A stretch of DNA of 64,000 bases from Novosphingobium sp. (GCA_017745295.1 JAGHZR010000022.1:62001-126000); one strand, 5' to 3'; positions 34,210 to 42,901 are shown, counted from the first letter of the stretch. The notes: a model not told the origin generated them from the letters alone. Translations and numbers: made by a program.

Positions 34210-34508
34210 AGCTGCTCTGGCTCATCGCGCTCGGCTGCATCGCCTGGCGACTCATCAAGGGACGCTGGCCCTGGCAAGCGGGGGGGCAGGGCAAGCCGCT
34301 GCCGGGGCCGTCTTTCGCCGATGTCCATGCCAGCGCGCAGGCGCGGGCGCTGCTGGGCGTGGGCGAGGGCGCGGATCGCCGCGCAATCCTCGACGCCCAT
34401 CGCCGCATCATCGCCGAGGTCCATCCCGACCGGGGCGGCACCAGCGAGAAAGTCCACGAGGCCAATGCCGCCCGCGACCTTCTGCTCGGCAAGCTGGACC
34501 GCCGGTAA
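34206..34508 (+). CDS. Small membrane-anchored J-domain protein
   Basis: A 100-residue protein with an N-terminal membrane helix (KLLWLIALGCIAWRLIKG) and a C-terminal J domain (about 45-100). RALLGVGEGADRRAILDAHR is helix II, and the HPD tripeptide is intact in IAEVHPDRGGTSEKVHEANA, so it should stimulate a DnaK-type chaperone. The layout resembles the DjlA/TIM14 type. Its ATG overlaps the mipZ stop (ATGA), so it is translated with MipZ, and pgmG begins 9 bp after it. Confidence 0.88.
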   Translation: MKLLWLIALGCIAWRLIKGRWPWQAGGQGKPLPGPSFADVHASAQARALLGVGEGADRRAILDAHRRIIAEVHPDRGGTSEKVHEANAARDLLLGKLDRR

Positions 34509-34517
34509 GCGCCGCAG

Positions 34518-35933
34518 ATGAGCCATAGGTTCGATCCCACGATCCTGCGCGAATACGACATTCGCGGCGTGGTCGGCCGGGATCTCGGGCCTGGGGACGC
34601 CCATGCGCTGGGCCGCTGTTTCGCGAGCGTGGTGCGCCGGGCAGGCGGCGGCAAGGTCGCGGTCGGCTATGACGGACGGCTCAGTTCGCCCGCGCTGGAA
34701 GCGGCGCTGGTCGAGGGGCTGACCGCCAGCGGCGCGGATGTCGTGCGGATCGGTCTCGGGCCGACGCCGATGCTCTACTATGCCGAGGCCTCGGGCGAGG
34801 ACGTGGGCGTTGAGGTGGACGGGGCCATCCAGATCACCGGCAGCCACAATCCCGCCGATCACAACGGTTTCAAGCTGGTGCTGGGCGGGCGTCCGTTCTT
34901 CGGCGCGGATATCGTGCGGCTCGGCGAGATGGCGGCGGCGGGGGACTGGGACGAGGGTGCCGGTCGGGTCGAGGTCCGCGACGTGCTGGACGCCTACGTC
35001 GCGCGCATCGCCGAGGGTATCGCCGGGATCGCCCCCGAGGCGCTGTCGGGACTGCGCGTGGCTTGGGATGCCGGAAACGGCGCTTCCGGGCCGGCGCTGG
35101 AGCGGCTTACGGCACGCCTGCCGGGCGAGCACCATTTGCTGTTCACCGAAGTCGACGGGACGTTCCCCAACCACCATCCGGACCCGACCGAAGAGCAGAA
35201 CCTCGCGGACCTGAAGGCGCTCGTCGCGGCGGAACGGCTCGATTTCGGGGTGGCTTTCGACGGCGATGCCGACCGCATCGGTGTCGTCGATGGTCTCGGG
35301 CGGGTGATCTGGGGCGACCAATTGCTCGGCATCTTCGCCGAGGACCTCTTGGCGCGTCTTCCCGGCGCTATCGTGATCGGCGACGTCAAGGCCTCCGGGG
35401 CGCTGTTCGACACGGTCGCGCGGCATGGCGGCCAGCCGCTCATGTGGAAGAGCGGTCATTCGCACATGAAGGCGAAGATGCGGGAGACCGGCGCCCCGCT
35501 CGCGGGTGAGACCAGCGCGCATATCTTCTTCGCGGACGATTTCTACGGCTTCGACGACGGGCTCTATGCGGCGGTGCGGCTGATGGCGGCGACGGTGCGG
35601 CTGGGCCGCTCGGTCACGCAGCTGCGCGGGGCGATGCCGGACATGCTCAACACCCCGGAACTGCGCTTTCAGGTGGCGGAGAGCCGCAAGTTTGCCGCGA
35701 TCGACGAAGTGCGCGGGCGGCTGGCGGAAGCCGGGGCGGATTTTGTCGCTATCGACGGGGTTCGCGTCACCACGCCCGACGGCTGGTGGTTGCTGCGAGC
35801 TTCCAACACGCAGGATGTGCTGGTCGCGCGGGCGGAAAGCGGCACGGCGGCAGGGCTGGAGCGCCTGATCGCCGATATCGATGCGCAACTGGCGGCATCA
35901 GGCCTGCGACGCGGTCCGCAGGCGGGGCATTAA
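34518..35933 (+). CDS. pgmG: Phosphoglucomutase/phosphomannomutase
   Basis: A 471-residue alpha-D-phosphohexomutase that supplies glucose-1-phosphate or mannose-1-phosphate for surface polysaccharides. The N-terminus FDPTILREYDIRGVVGRDL is standard, the phosphoserine loop is ITGSHNPADHNGFK, the metal loop is AFDGDADRIGVVDG, the sugar loop GETSAHIFF, and the phosphate-binding end VTTPDGWWLLRASNT. The form matches the bifunctional PgmG of sphingomonads; which sugar is preferred cannot be told. It follows the J-domain gene by 9 bp, so mipZ, the J gene and pgmG probably form one transcript. Confidence 0.9.
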   Translation: MSHRFDPTILREYDIRGVVGRDLGPGDAHALGRCFASVVRRAGGGKVAVGYDGRLSSPALEAALVEGLTASGADVVRIGLGPTPMLYYAEASGEDVGVEVDGAIQITGSHNPADHNGFKLVLGGRPFFGADIVRLGEMAAAGDWDEGAGRVEVRDVLDAYVARIAEGIAGIAPEALSGLRVAWDAGNGASGPALERLTARLPGEHHLLFTEVDGTFPNHHPDPTEEQNLADLKALVAAERLDFGVAFDGDADRIGVVDGLGRVIWGDQLLGIFAEDLLARLPGAIVIGDVKASGALFDTVARHGGQPLMWKSGHSHMKAKMRETGAPLAGETSAHIFFADDFYGFDDGLYAAVRLMAATVRLGRSVTQLRGAMPDMLNTPELRFQVAESRKFAAIDEVRGRLAEAGADFVAIDGVRVTTPDGWWLLRASNTQDVLVARAESGTAAGLERLIADIDAQLAASGLRRGPQAGH

Positions 35934-35953
35934 GCCACATCTCCCCACTAACT

Positions 35954-36044
35954 CGTCGCCCCCGCGAAGGCGGGGGCCCCGCTTGTTCTTCAACCTCTCG
36001 TCGTGGCGCAAGGAAAGCGGGGCCCCGCCTTCGCAGGGGCGACG
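35954..36044. repeat. Palindromic repeat of the GAAGGCGGGG type
   Basis: Arms of about 30 bp (35954-35984 and 36015-36044) are near-perfect inverted copies, each with its own internal CCCCGC / GCGGGG symmetry around GAAGG or TTCGC. It lies between the convergent pgmG and MgtC-family genes, where it would also work as a two-way transcription stop. Confidence 0.85.
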
Positions 36045-36064
36045 GGGATGTTTTAGGCAATCGT

Positions 36065-37336
36065 TTAACGCAGCACCAACCACGCGAAACCCACCGCAAG
36101 CGCGCTGGCGATCAGCGGAACCGCCGCCGCCCGGCCCTTGGCCCACCCCGCGACACTCACCACCACGCCCGCCTTGAACAGCGTGTTGAGCGCCACCGGC
36201 ACCGCCAGCACCAGTCCGGCGGTGCGCGGATCGAGCGTCTGCCCGGCCAGTCCGCCCATGGTGATGATCGCGGAATCGACGTCCACCGTGCCCGAGATCG
36301 CCAGCACCAGCGCCAGTCCGCGATCCCCGAAATTCTGCAGCACCCAGAGCGAGGCCACCGTCAGCACCATGACGAGACCCGCCAGCATCAGCGCCGGGGC
36401 TATGTCGAAGGGGTTGCGGATGGTCATCTCGTGGCTGGTGTCGCCTACTTCGGCAAAGCGGGTGCGGTGCAGATACCAGGCGGCGAAGACGAGGCTGACG
36501 GTCAGCCCCGGCGCCACCAGCGTGGCCAGCGTCGGCAAGGCGCCGGGGGCGAGCAGGCCCGCCAGCACCATGACGCGCAGGAACATGACCACAGAGGACA
36601 CCGAAACCGCCGAGGCCAGCACCGGCACCGGGATTGCGGCCTCCTTCATGCGGTTGGCGATCGAGGCGGTGACGGCGGTGGAGGACACCAGCGCGCCTGC
36701 CGCTGCCGTGGCGATGATCCCGCGCGCCGCGCCGACGATCCGCGTGGCGAAGTAACCGGCGAAGGAAAATCCCGAGACCAGCACCACGATCAGCCAGAGC
36801 TTGCGCGGGTTCCAGGCATCGTAGGGGCCGAAGTCCCGGTCCGGCAGCAGCGGCAGGATCACCAGCGCGATCAGCGCGAAGCGGGCGATGGACAGCACCT
36901 CGCGCTGGCTGAGGCGGTCGATCCAGCCGTGAAGCTGTTCGCGCATGGCCAGCAGCAGGACCATGACCACTGCGACCGCCGTGCCGATCAGCCGCTCGCC
37001 CAGACCCACCAGCAGCCCGCTGGCCAGCGTGAGCAGGGCCACCACGCCGGAAGTGCCGCTGACGGTCTCGGCCAGCCGGGCATCGCGCCAGTAACCGGCG
37101 ATCACCAGCACTCCGGCCGCCGCGAGCAGCACGGTCGCGGGGCCGGGAGCGGAACCGTAGAGCACGCCCGCAAGGCCGCCGCTCAGGCCGATGAGCGCGA
37201 ACGTGCGGATCCCGGCGAAGCGCGAGCCGTCCGCCTTCTCGCGCGCCGCCCAGCCGCGCTGGAGACCCACGAGCAGCCCCAGCGCGAGGCTGACCGCGAG
37301 GGCGACCAGATGTTTCAGGTCGAGATCGCTCGGCAT
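36065..37336 (-). CDS. MgtC/SapB family (DUF4010) membrane protein
   Basis: A 423-residue integral membrane protein with about 12-13 hydrophobic helices. The N-terminal MgtC-like part has LALGLLVGLQRGW followed by GIRTFALIGLSGGLAGVLYG. The C-terminal DUF4010 half has ISGTVDVDSAIITMGGLAG near the end. It is thought to act in ion homeostasis or transport, but the substrate is unknown. Start is uncertain: ATG at 37336 or at 37354; the longer frame to 37447 looks non-coding. The gene is alone, diverging from the helicase gene. Confidence 0.85.
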   Translation of the reverse strand: MPSDLDLKHLVALAVSLALGLLVGLQRGWAAREKADGSRFAGIRTFALIGLSGGLAGVLYGSAPGPATVLLAAAGVLVIAGYWRDARLAETVSGTSGVVALLTLASGLLVGLGERLIGTAVAVVMVLLLAMREQLHGWIDRLSQREVLSIARFALIALVILPLLPDRDFGPYDAWNPRKLWLIVVLVSGFSFAGYFATRIVGAARGIIATAAAGALVSSTAVTASIANRMKEAAIPVPVLASAVSVSSVVMFLRVMVLAGLLAPGALPTLATLVAPGLTVSLVFAAWYLHRTRFAEVGDTSHEMTIRNPFDIAPALMLAGLVMVLTVASLWVLQNFGDRGLALVLAISGTVDVDSAIITMGGLAGQTLDPRTAGLVLAVPVALNTLFKAGVVVSVAGWAKGRAAAVPLIASALAVGFAWLVLR

Positions 37337-37489
37337 CGTCGCTTTCGTCCCCATTAAGCACCGGGCGAGCATCCGCGAAGCCGTGAGGCGAGGCAAGGGA
37401 AATGCCGCAACCTCCCGGCCAGCTCGGGCTTTCCTGATCCGCGCCAAGATGCTTCAAGCTAGCGGGATGACCGTGCCGAGATCGAGATC

Positions 37490-39955
37490 ATGACAGTCGG
37501 GACCGTGGTTCCGCCCGAACTGGACGCCTGGTTCTCAGGGCGGGGCTGGCGCGTGCGGCGTCACCAACGGGAGATGCTGGCCGCCTCGGACCGGGGGAAC
37601 CATGCCCTGCTGGTCGCCGATACCGGGGCGGGCAAGACGCTGGCGGGGTTCCTGCCGACGCTCGCCGCCTTCTGCCCTTCGCGGCTGGCGGAGGCGCCGG
37701 TGCCGGAGGGGCTGCACACGCTCTACGTCTCGCCGCTCAAGGCGCTGGCGCACGATGTCCAGCGCAATCTCCTCACGCCGGTGGAGGAGATGGGCCTGCC
37801 GATCCGCATCGAGACCCGCAGCGGCGATACCCCCTCGGATCGCAAGGCCCGCCAGCGCGCCCGCCCGCCGCACGTCCTGCTGACGACGCCGGAATCGCTC
37901 TCGCTGCTGCTGAGTTACCCCGAGGCCCCGACGCTGTTCGCCGGGCTGAAGCGCGTGGTCATCGACGAGATCCACGCTTTCGCCACCGGCAAGCGCGGCG
38001 ATCTGCTGGCGCTGGCTCTCTCGCGGCTTCAGGCCCTGTCGCCCGATCTCCAGCGCGCCGGGCTTTCGGCGACGCTCGCCGATCCCGATGCCTTTCGCGG
38101 CTGGCTGGCGCCCTGGGGCGAGATCGACAGGGTGGAACTGGTGGAAGGGGAGGCCGGGGCCGAGCCGGAAGTCGCGATCCTCCTGCCGCAGGAAGAGCGC
38201 ATTCCCTGGAGCGGCCACGCCGCGACCTGGGCGATCCCGCAGCTGATCGCGCAGATCAAGACCCACCGCACCACGCTGATCTTCACCAACACGCGCTTTC
38301 TGGCCGAGTACATCTTCCAGGAACTCTGGAACGCCAACGAGGACAATCTGCCGATCGGCATCCACCACGGCTCGCTCTCCAAGGAAGCGCGGCGCAAGGT
38401 GGAGGGGGCCATGGCGGATGGGCGGCTGCGGGCGCTGGTCTGCACCGCCAGCCTCGACCTCGGGGTGGACTGGGGCGATATCGATCTGGTCGTGCAGATG
38501 GGCGCGCCGAAGGGTTCCTCGCGCCTGCTCCAGCGGATCGGCCGCGCCAATCACCGGCTCGACCAGCCGAGCAAGGCCCTGCTGGTGCCCGGCAACCGCT
38601 TCGAGTTCCTGGAGGCCTTCGCGGCCCAGCAGGCGGTCCATGATGGCCAGCGCGACGGCGACCCGTTCCGGCCCGGCGGCCTCGATGTCCTCGCCCAGCA
38701 TGTCATGGCGGTGGCCTGTGCCGGGCCGTTCCGGGAGGAGGCGCTGCTGATGGAAGTGCGGTCCTCGCTCGCCTATGCCTGGGTGGACGAGGGCATCTTC
38801 GCCCGCGTCCTCGATTTCGTCGCGACCGGGGGCTACGCGCTGCGCTCCTACGACCGCTTCCGCCGCATCGTCCGCGAGAAGGACGGGACCTGGCGGCTCA
38901 CCCATCCTGAACATGCGGCGCGGCACCGGCTCAATGCCGGGATCATCGTCGATGCCGAGATGCTCGATGTGCGCTTTCGCAACGGGCGCTCACTGGGGAA
39001 AGTGGAGGAGGGCTTCGGCGCCAGCCTGAAGCCCGGAGATACCTTCCGCTTTGCTGGCATGGACCTCGAAGTCGAGGCCTTGCGCGAGCTGGAACTGGTG
39101 GTGCGCGCGGCCAGGCGCTCGGCGACGATCCCCAGCTACTCCGGCCAGCGCATGCCGATCTCGACCCATCTGGCCGACCGGGTGCGGGCGATGCTGTTCG
39201 ACCGCGCGGGTTGGGCGCGCTTCCCCGACGATGTGCGCGAATGGCTGGAAGTGCAGGACTGGCGCTCGCACCTGCCCGCACCGGGGCGACTGCTGGTCGA
39301 GAGCTTTCCGCATCACGGTCGGGCCTATACGACCTACTACACGTTCGAGGGCTGGCCCGCGAACCAGTCGCTGGGAATGCTGGTCACGCGGCGGATGGAG
39401 GACCGGGGGCTGGGGCCGCTCGGTTTCGTCGCGACCGACTATGCGCTGGTGGTCTGGGGACTGAAGCCGGTGGAGGACCCCGCCGCGCTGCTCTCGCCCG
39501 ATATCCTGACCCATGAGTTCGTCGACTGGGTCCAGCAGTCCTATCTGCTGCGCCGCGCCTTCCGCGAGGTGGCGGTGATCTCCGGCCTCGTCGAGCGGCA
39601 GCAGCCGGGAAAGCGCAAGTCCGGACGGCAGGTCACGTTCTCCACCGACCTCATCTACGACGTGCTGCGCAAGTACGAGCCCGATCACCTGCTGATCGAG
39701 GCGGCCTGGGCCGATGCCCGCGCGCGGATGACCGACGTGGCGCGCGTGGCCGATGTGCTCGACCGGGCGGCGAAGGAAGTGGATCACGTCCGGCTGGAGC
39801 GGATCAGCCCGCTCTCGGTTCCGGCGATCTCAATGATCGGCCGGGAATCGCTCCCCTCGGGTGCGGCGGACGATGACCTGCTGGTCGAGGCGGAAAGCCT
39901 GGCATCGATGGCGATGCGGGTCGATTCGGCCGAAACCGAAACCGAAACCGATTAG
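37490..39955 (+). CDS. Lhr-type DEXH helicase (ligase-associated DNA damage response family)
   Basis: An 821-residue superfamily 2 helicase. Motif I is VADTGAGKTLAGFLP near residues 43-57, motif Ia LYVSPLKALAHDV, motif II VIDEIHAF (DEIH), motif III LSATLADP. In the second RecA domain are LIFTNTRFLAEYIFQELW, CTASLDLGVDWGDIDLV and motif VI LLQRIGRANHRL. A long C-terminal region, including TFEGWPANQSLGML, matches the ligase-associated Lhr family. The tail is ETETETD, encoded by GAAACC hexamers. The partner ATP-dependent DNA ligase, nuclease and phosphoesterase genes usually found beside it are absent here. It starts within 160 bp of the divergent membrane protein gene. Confidence 0.93.
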   Translation: MTVGTVVPPELDAWFSGRGWRVRRHQREMLAASDRGNHALLVADTGAGKTLAGFLPTLAAFCPSRLAEAPVPEGLHTLYVSPLKALAHDVQRNLLTPVEEMGLPIRIETRSGDTPSDRKARQRARPPHVLLTTPESLSLLLSYPEAPTLFAGLKRVVIDEIHAFATGKRGDLLALALSRLQALSPDLQRAGLSATLADPDAFRGWLAPWGEIDRVELVEGEAGAEPEVAILLPQEERIPWSGHAATWAIPQLIAQIKTHRTTLIFTNTRFLAEYIFQELWNANEDNLPIGIHHGSLSKEARRKVEGAMADGRLRALVCTASLDLGVDWGDIDLVVQMGAPKGSSRLLQRIGRANHRLDQPSKALLVPGNRFEFLEAFAAQQAVHDGQRDGDPFRPGGLDVLAQHVMAVACAGPFREEALLMEVRSSLAYAWVDEGIFARVLDFVATGGYALRSYDRFRRIVREKDGTWRLTHPEHAARHRLNAGIIVDAEMLDVRFRNGRSLGKVEEGFGASLKPGDTFRFAGMDLEVEALRELELVVRAARRSATIPSYSGQRMPISTHLADRVRAMLFDRAGWARFPDDVREWLEVQDWRSHLPAPGRLLVESFPHHGRAYTTYYTFEGWPANQSLGMLVTRRMEDRGLGPLGFVATDYALVVWGLKPVEDPAALLSPDILTHEFVDWVQQSYLLRRAFREVAVISGLVERQQPGKRKSGRQVTFSTDLIYDVLRKYEPDHLLIEAAWADARARMTDVARVADVLDRAAKEVDHVRLERISPLSVPAISMIGRESLPSGAADDDLLVEAESLASMAMRVDSAETETETD

Positions 39956-39964
39956 GCAACAAAA

Positions 39965-39988
39965 AAGGGGCGGATTGCTCCGCCCCTT
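39965..39988. terminator. Bidirectional terminator between the helicase and exbD
   Basis: A perfect 10-bp stem AAGGGGCGGA / TCCGCCCCTT with a TTGC loop. On the minus strand it is followed by TTTTTTG, so it chiefly ends the tonB-exb operon; it also lies 9 bp past the helicase stop. Confidence 0.88.
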
Positions 39989-40022
39989 CGTTGGTCCTTG
40001 AGAGACCGGTTCCGCTTCCGGC

Positions 40023-40457
40023 TTACTTGCCGAAGTCGCGGAACTGTTCGTTGCCGACGAAGCCGAACTTCGTGACGTCCGCAGCCTTGATGATCTGCAG
40101 CACGCCGGCCGACAGTTCATAGCTGGCCTGCGCTTCCGGCTGGTACTGCAGCTCGGGTTCGGTCGGGTAGGTCAGCGACTGCTTGAGCAGGTTCGCCAGA
40201 CCCGGACCGTCCACTTGCGTGCCGTTCCAGAGGATCTTGTCGTCCGCGGTGAGCACGACCTTGTTACGGATCGGGTCAACCGGCGGGGGAGTGTCCGTCG
40301 GAGGGGTTGCAACCGGAAGATCGATGTCGATCGAGTGGGTCGCAACCGGGATGGTGATGATGAACATGATGAGGAGAACGAGCATGACGTCGATCAACGG
40401 CGTCGTGTTCATTTCCATCATCGGCTCGCCATTTTCCTTGCCGCCTGACATTGCCAT
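40023..40457 (-). CDS. exbD: ExbD/TolR-family biopolymer transport protein (second copy)
   Basis: A 144-residue inner-membrane protein with a single N-terminal helix. The essential membrane Asp is in MNTTPLIDVMLVLLIMFIIT. The rest is periplasmic: a Pro-rich stretch (ATPPTDTPPPVDPIRN) and the ExbD fold. It should form a proton channel with ExbB and energise TonB. It is the last gene of the operon tonB-exbB-exbD-exbD, 27 bp after the other exbD, with a terminator 34 bp downstream. Confidence 0.93.
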   Translation of the reverse strand: MAMSGGKENGEPMMEMNTTPLIDVMLVLLIMFIITIPVATHSIDIDLPVATPPTDTPPPVDPIRNKVVLTADDKILWNGTQVDGPGLANLLKQSLTYPTEPELQYQPEAQASYELSAGVLQIIKAADVTKFGFVGNEQFRDFGK

Positions 40458-40484
40458 GGAATGTTACTCCTGTTCCTGCCGACG

Positions 40485-41015
40485 TCAGGTCGGGTCGACC
40501 GGGTTGGTGATGAAACCAACCGTCGGGTAGCCCGAGATCTGGACGTTGTAGATCGCACCGGCAACGCAGCGCCATGGGGCGTTGACGTCACCGCGGATGT
40601 GGACCTGCGGCACGAGATCGGGGTTGGCCTGAAGGGCCTGCGGACCGCCTTCGCGCTTCACGATGTTGTCGAGGCGCTTGAAGGCCTGATCGCGCAGTTC
40701 CTGCGAGGTCACCGGCGTGATGTTGTTGAAGTAGACGCGGCATTCGCCGTTGCGCGAAGCGCCAGCGTAACCGGGTTCACCCGCAGCCTTGCCGGCATCG
40801 TCGGTGGTCGAGACGGTGAGGAGAAGGTTTTCCACCTTGTCCTTCGATTCGACGGCCTCGATGACCGGGATCTTCAGCTTTTCGATCGTCTGGATCGCAA
40901 CCGGAACCGCGATCAGGAAGATGATCAGAAGCACCAGCATGACGTCGACGAGCGGCGTCGTGTTGATGTCGGACATCGGTGTCTCGGCACCGCCTCCGCC
41001 CGAGGATATCGCCAT
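40485..41015 (-). CDS. exbD: ExbD-family biopolymer transport protein (first copy)
   Basis: A 176-residue protein with the same layout as its neighbour, with the channel Asp in INTTPLVDVMLVLLIIFLIA. The periplasmic part is larger and differs: it contains a central insert with a Cys (RNGECRVYFNN) and a second Cys in APWRCVAGAIYNVQ, a pair that could form a disulfide. The downstream half ISGYPTVGFITNPV is ExbD-like. Two non-identical ExbD proteins in one operon suggest a mixed complex or separate receptor sets. Confidence 0.92.
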   Translation of the reverse strand: MAISSGGGGAETPMSDINTTPLVDVMLVLLIIFLIAVPVAIQTIEKLKIPVIEAVESKDKVENLLLTVSTTDDAGKAAGEPGYAGASRNGECRVYFNNITPVTSQELRDQAFKRLDNIVKREGGPQALQANPDLVPQVHIRGDVNAPWRCVAGAIYNVQISGYPTVGFITNPVDPT

Positions 41016-41131
41016 AGTCTTATCCTAATCCTTGCGTTGCCCTGGGCAGGCGGCGGACGCGCATGCTACGCACCGCCGCCTGGTTCCCTGGACGCGCCCT
41101 GGCCGCAGAGCGACCGGCGCGCCCGAACTGC

Positions 41132-41905
41132 TTACGGCTTGGCCGGAGCAGCAGCCGGCTTGGCCGGAGCGGCAGCGGGCTTGGCGGGGGCAGCGGCGAC
41201 GATCGGCTTGACGGCACCCTTCGAGTTGATGTTCGCAAGAACGTCGGCCGAGAAACCGGTCAGGTTTTCAGCGATGCGCTTGTTGCGGCTCTGCAGGTAG
41301 TTGTAGGCCAGAACGGCGGGAACGGCGACGATCAGGCCGAGCGCGGTCATGATCAGCGATTCACCGACGGGACCGGCGACCTTGTCGATCGAGGCCGAAC
41401 CGGCGATGCCGATGGCGATCAGGGCGCGGTAGATGCCGACCACGGTACCGAACAGACCGATGAACGGTGCGGTCGCGCCGACGGTGGCGAGGAACGGCAG
41501 GCCCGAAGCGAGGCGAGCGTTGATCGAGGCTTCCGAGCGAGCGAGCGAAGCGTGCATCCAGTCGTGGGCTTCGAGCGAGTCGGTCATCTTGGCGTGCTGG
41601 TCTTCGGCGGCGATGCCGTCGTCGACGAGCTGGCGCCAGGCGCTGTTCTTCTCGAGCTTGGCGGCGCCTTCACGCAGGGTCGGGGCCTTCCAGAACGTCG
41701 AACGGACGACGTTGTACTGGCGCATGATCTTCGACTGTTCGAACCACTTGGTGAACAGGATGTAGAACGAACCGAACGACATCACGCCCATGATGATCAC
41801 GGTCGCGTACGAGATGAAGCCACCGGCTTCGAGCGCTTCCATGAAGCCGAACTTGTTCTGCGGCGCAGCTTCGCCCGCGGCGGCAAGGATATCAACGATA
41901 AGCAT
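41132..41905 (-). CDS. exbB: ExbB/MotA/TolQ-family proton channel protein
   Basis: A 257-residue inner-membrane protein with three membrane helices: ISYATVIIMGVMSFGSFYIL near residue 31, then two in the conserved channel domain PFLATVGATAPFIGLFGTVV and GESLIMTALGLIVAVPAVLA. The cytoplasmic loop of about 100 residues lies between helices 1 and 2. The C-terminus ends in a low-complexity tail of AAPAKP repeats made by 18-bp tandem DNA repeats. It works with ExbD and TonB. Confidence 0.93.
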   Translation of the reverse strand: MLIVDILAAAGEAAPQNKFGFMEALEAGGFISYATVIIMGVMSFGSFYILFTKWFEQSKIMRQYNVVRSTFWKAPTLREGAAKLEKNSAWRQLVDDGIAAEDQHAKMTDSLEAHDWMHASLARSEASINARLASGLPFLATVGATAPFIGLFGTVVGIYRALIAIGIAGSASIDKVAGPVGESLIMTALGLIVAVPAVLAYNYLQSRNKRIAENLTGFSADVLANINSKGAVKPIVAAAPAKPAAAPAKPAAAPAKP

Positions 41906-41977
41906 GCGATTTACCTCTCAAGAAGAATGCAGGGACTGTGTCGGGCCAGGGTGTGTGCGGCCCGTCCAGTCTTGAAG

Positions 41978-42649
41978 TTAGTTGAGCTTGTAGACGATCG
42001 CCGTCGACGTGCTGCCCGCGATCGGATTGCCGGCATCGTCAAGCGCGGGATTGTAGCGCGCATAACGGGTCATGCCGTCGCAAGCCGCCGCATCGAGATC
42101 GGGGCTACCGCTCGAAGACGTGACGGAGCAGCTGGTCACCTTGCCGTCCGGTCCGATTCCGACGCGTACGCCGACGCGGCCTTCACGCTCTTCACGAGCA
42201 GCCTTGGTCGGGTAGTTGCTTTGAATACGGGCGGCCCAGCCGGCCTGACCCTTCGGCGAAACGCCGCGAGCCTTGGACGGTCCGGGAGGCGCTGCCGGCG
42301 GTGCCGGCGGTGCCGGGGGCGCTGCGGTCGTTATCACCACCGGCGGGGCCGGCGGAGGCGTGATAACCGTCTGCACCGGCGGCGGTGCCGGGGCGATGTT
42401 GATCGGCGGCGGCGGCGCGACGATCGGAGGCGGCGGGGTGTTTTCCTGCGGCTCCGGCGGCGGCGGCGGCTCTTCCTCCTTCGGTTTCTCTTCCTTGATG
42501 TCGACTGTGGTCACCTTCTTGATGACCTGTTGCGCAGCCTGGTAGGCCAGGCCCGTGACGAGCGCATAGCCTACAAAGACGTGGATCAGCGCAACAATGA
42601 CAAGCGCGGTAATCTTGTTACCGCTCATTTGCTGGTCAGCGTAAGCCAT
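41978..42649 (-). CDS. tonB: TonB energy-transducing protein
   Basis: A 223-residue periplasm-spanning protein. The N-terminal signal anchor is ITALVIVALIHVFVGYALVT (about 13-32). A long Pro-rich spacer starts with acidic-basic EEKPKEEEPPPPPEPQE and runs through PPPP blocks to about residue 130. The C-terminal TonB domain (about 140-223) has QAGWAARIQSNYPTKA, VGVRVGIGPDGKVTSCSV and a final YKLN strand. It heads the tonB-exbB-exbD-exbD operon and would drive receptors such as the one at 25785-28073. Palindromes lie upstream at 42772-42913. Confidence 0.93.
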   Translation of the reverse strand: MAYADQQMSGNKITALVIVALIHVFVGYALVTGLAYQAAQQVIKKVTTVDIKEEKPKEEEPPPPPEPQENTPPPPIVAPPPPINIAPAPPPVQTVITPPPAPPVVITTAAPPAPPAPPAAPPGPSKARGVSPKGQAGWAARIQSNYPTKAAREEREGRVGVRVGIGPDGKVTSCSVTSSSGSPDLDAAACDGMTRYARYNPALDDAGNPIAGSTSTAIVYKLN

Positions 42650-42771
42650 TCAAACGCATCACTCCATTACCAAGCCCCGGACAGGGCCGAAGCCGGACAA
42701 GTCCAAGGGCGTCCATGGTCCTCCCCGGAAAGGCGAGGGCCATGACGAAACTCCAAATTACCCACCCTGAC

Positions 42772-42786
42772 GGCTGACAGTCAGCC
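42772..42786. promoter_or_regulatory. Palindrome upstream of tonB
   Basis: GGCTGAC and GTCAGCC are perfect 7-bp arms around one A, 123 bp before the tonB ATG. It is the first of three palindromes in the 362-bp gap between divergent genes. Confidence 0.45.
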
Positions 42787-42817
42787 CATCCGTAAATTTT
42801 CGACGGGAGGCGAACCG

Positions 42818-42843
42818 TGGGGCTTTTTTGTTTTTTGGCCCCA
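42818..42843. promoter_or_regulatory. Stem with T-rich loop in the tonB upstream gap
   Basis: TGGGGC (42818-42823) pairs with GCCCCA (42838-42843) around a loop of 12 T with two G. It is a poly-T tract in a GC-rich genome; it could be a bent promoter element or a weak terminator on the plus strand. Confidence 0.35.
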
Positions 42844-42868
42844 ATTTGCGAGTTTCCTTAACCCGACA

Positions 42869-42884
42869 GTTGCATGTGTGCAAC
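42869..42884. promoter_or_regulatory. Inverted repeat GTTGCA-N4-TGCAAC
   Basis: A perfect 6-bp inverted repeat with a 4-nt spacer (TGTG), about 130 bp before the secreted-protein start at 43012. Short AT-balanced symmetry of this kind suits a dimeric regulator. Confidence 0.4.
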
Positions 42885-42901
42885 GCCTTATCGGCAGGTC
42901 A

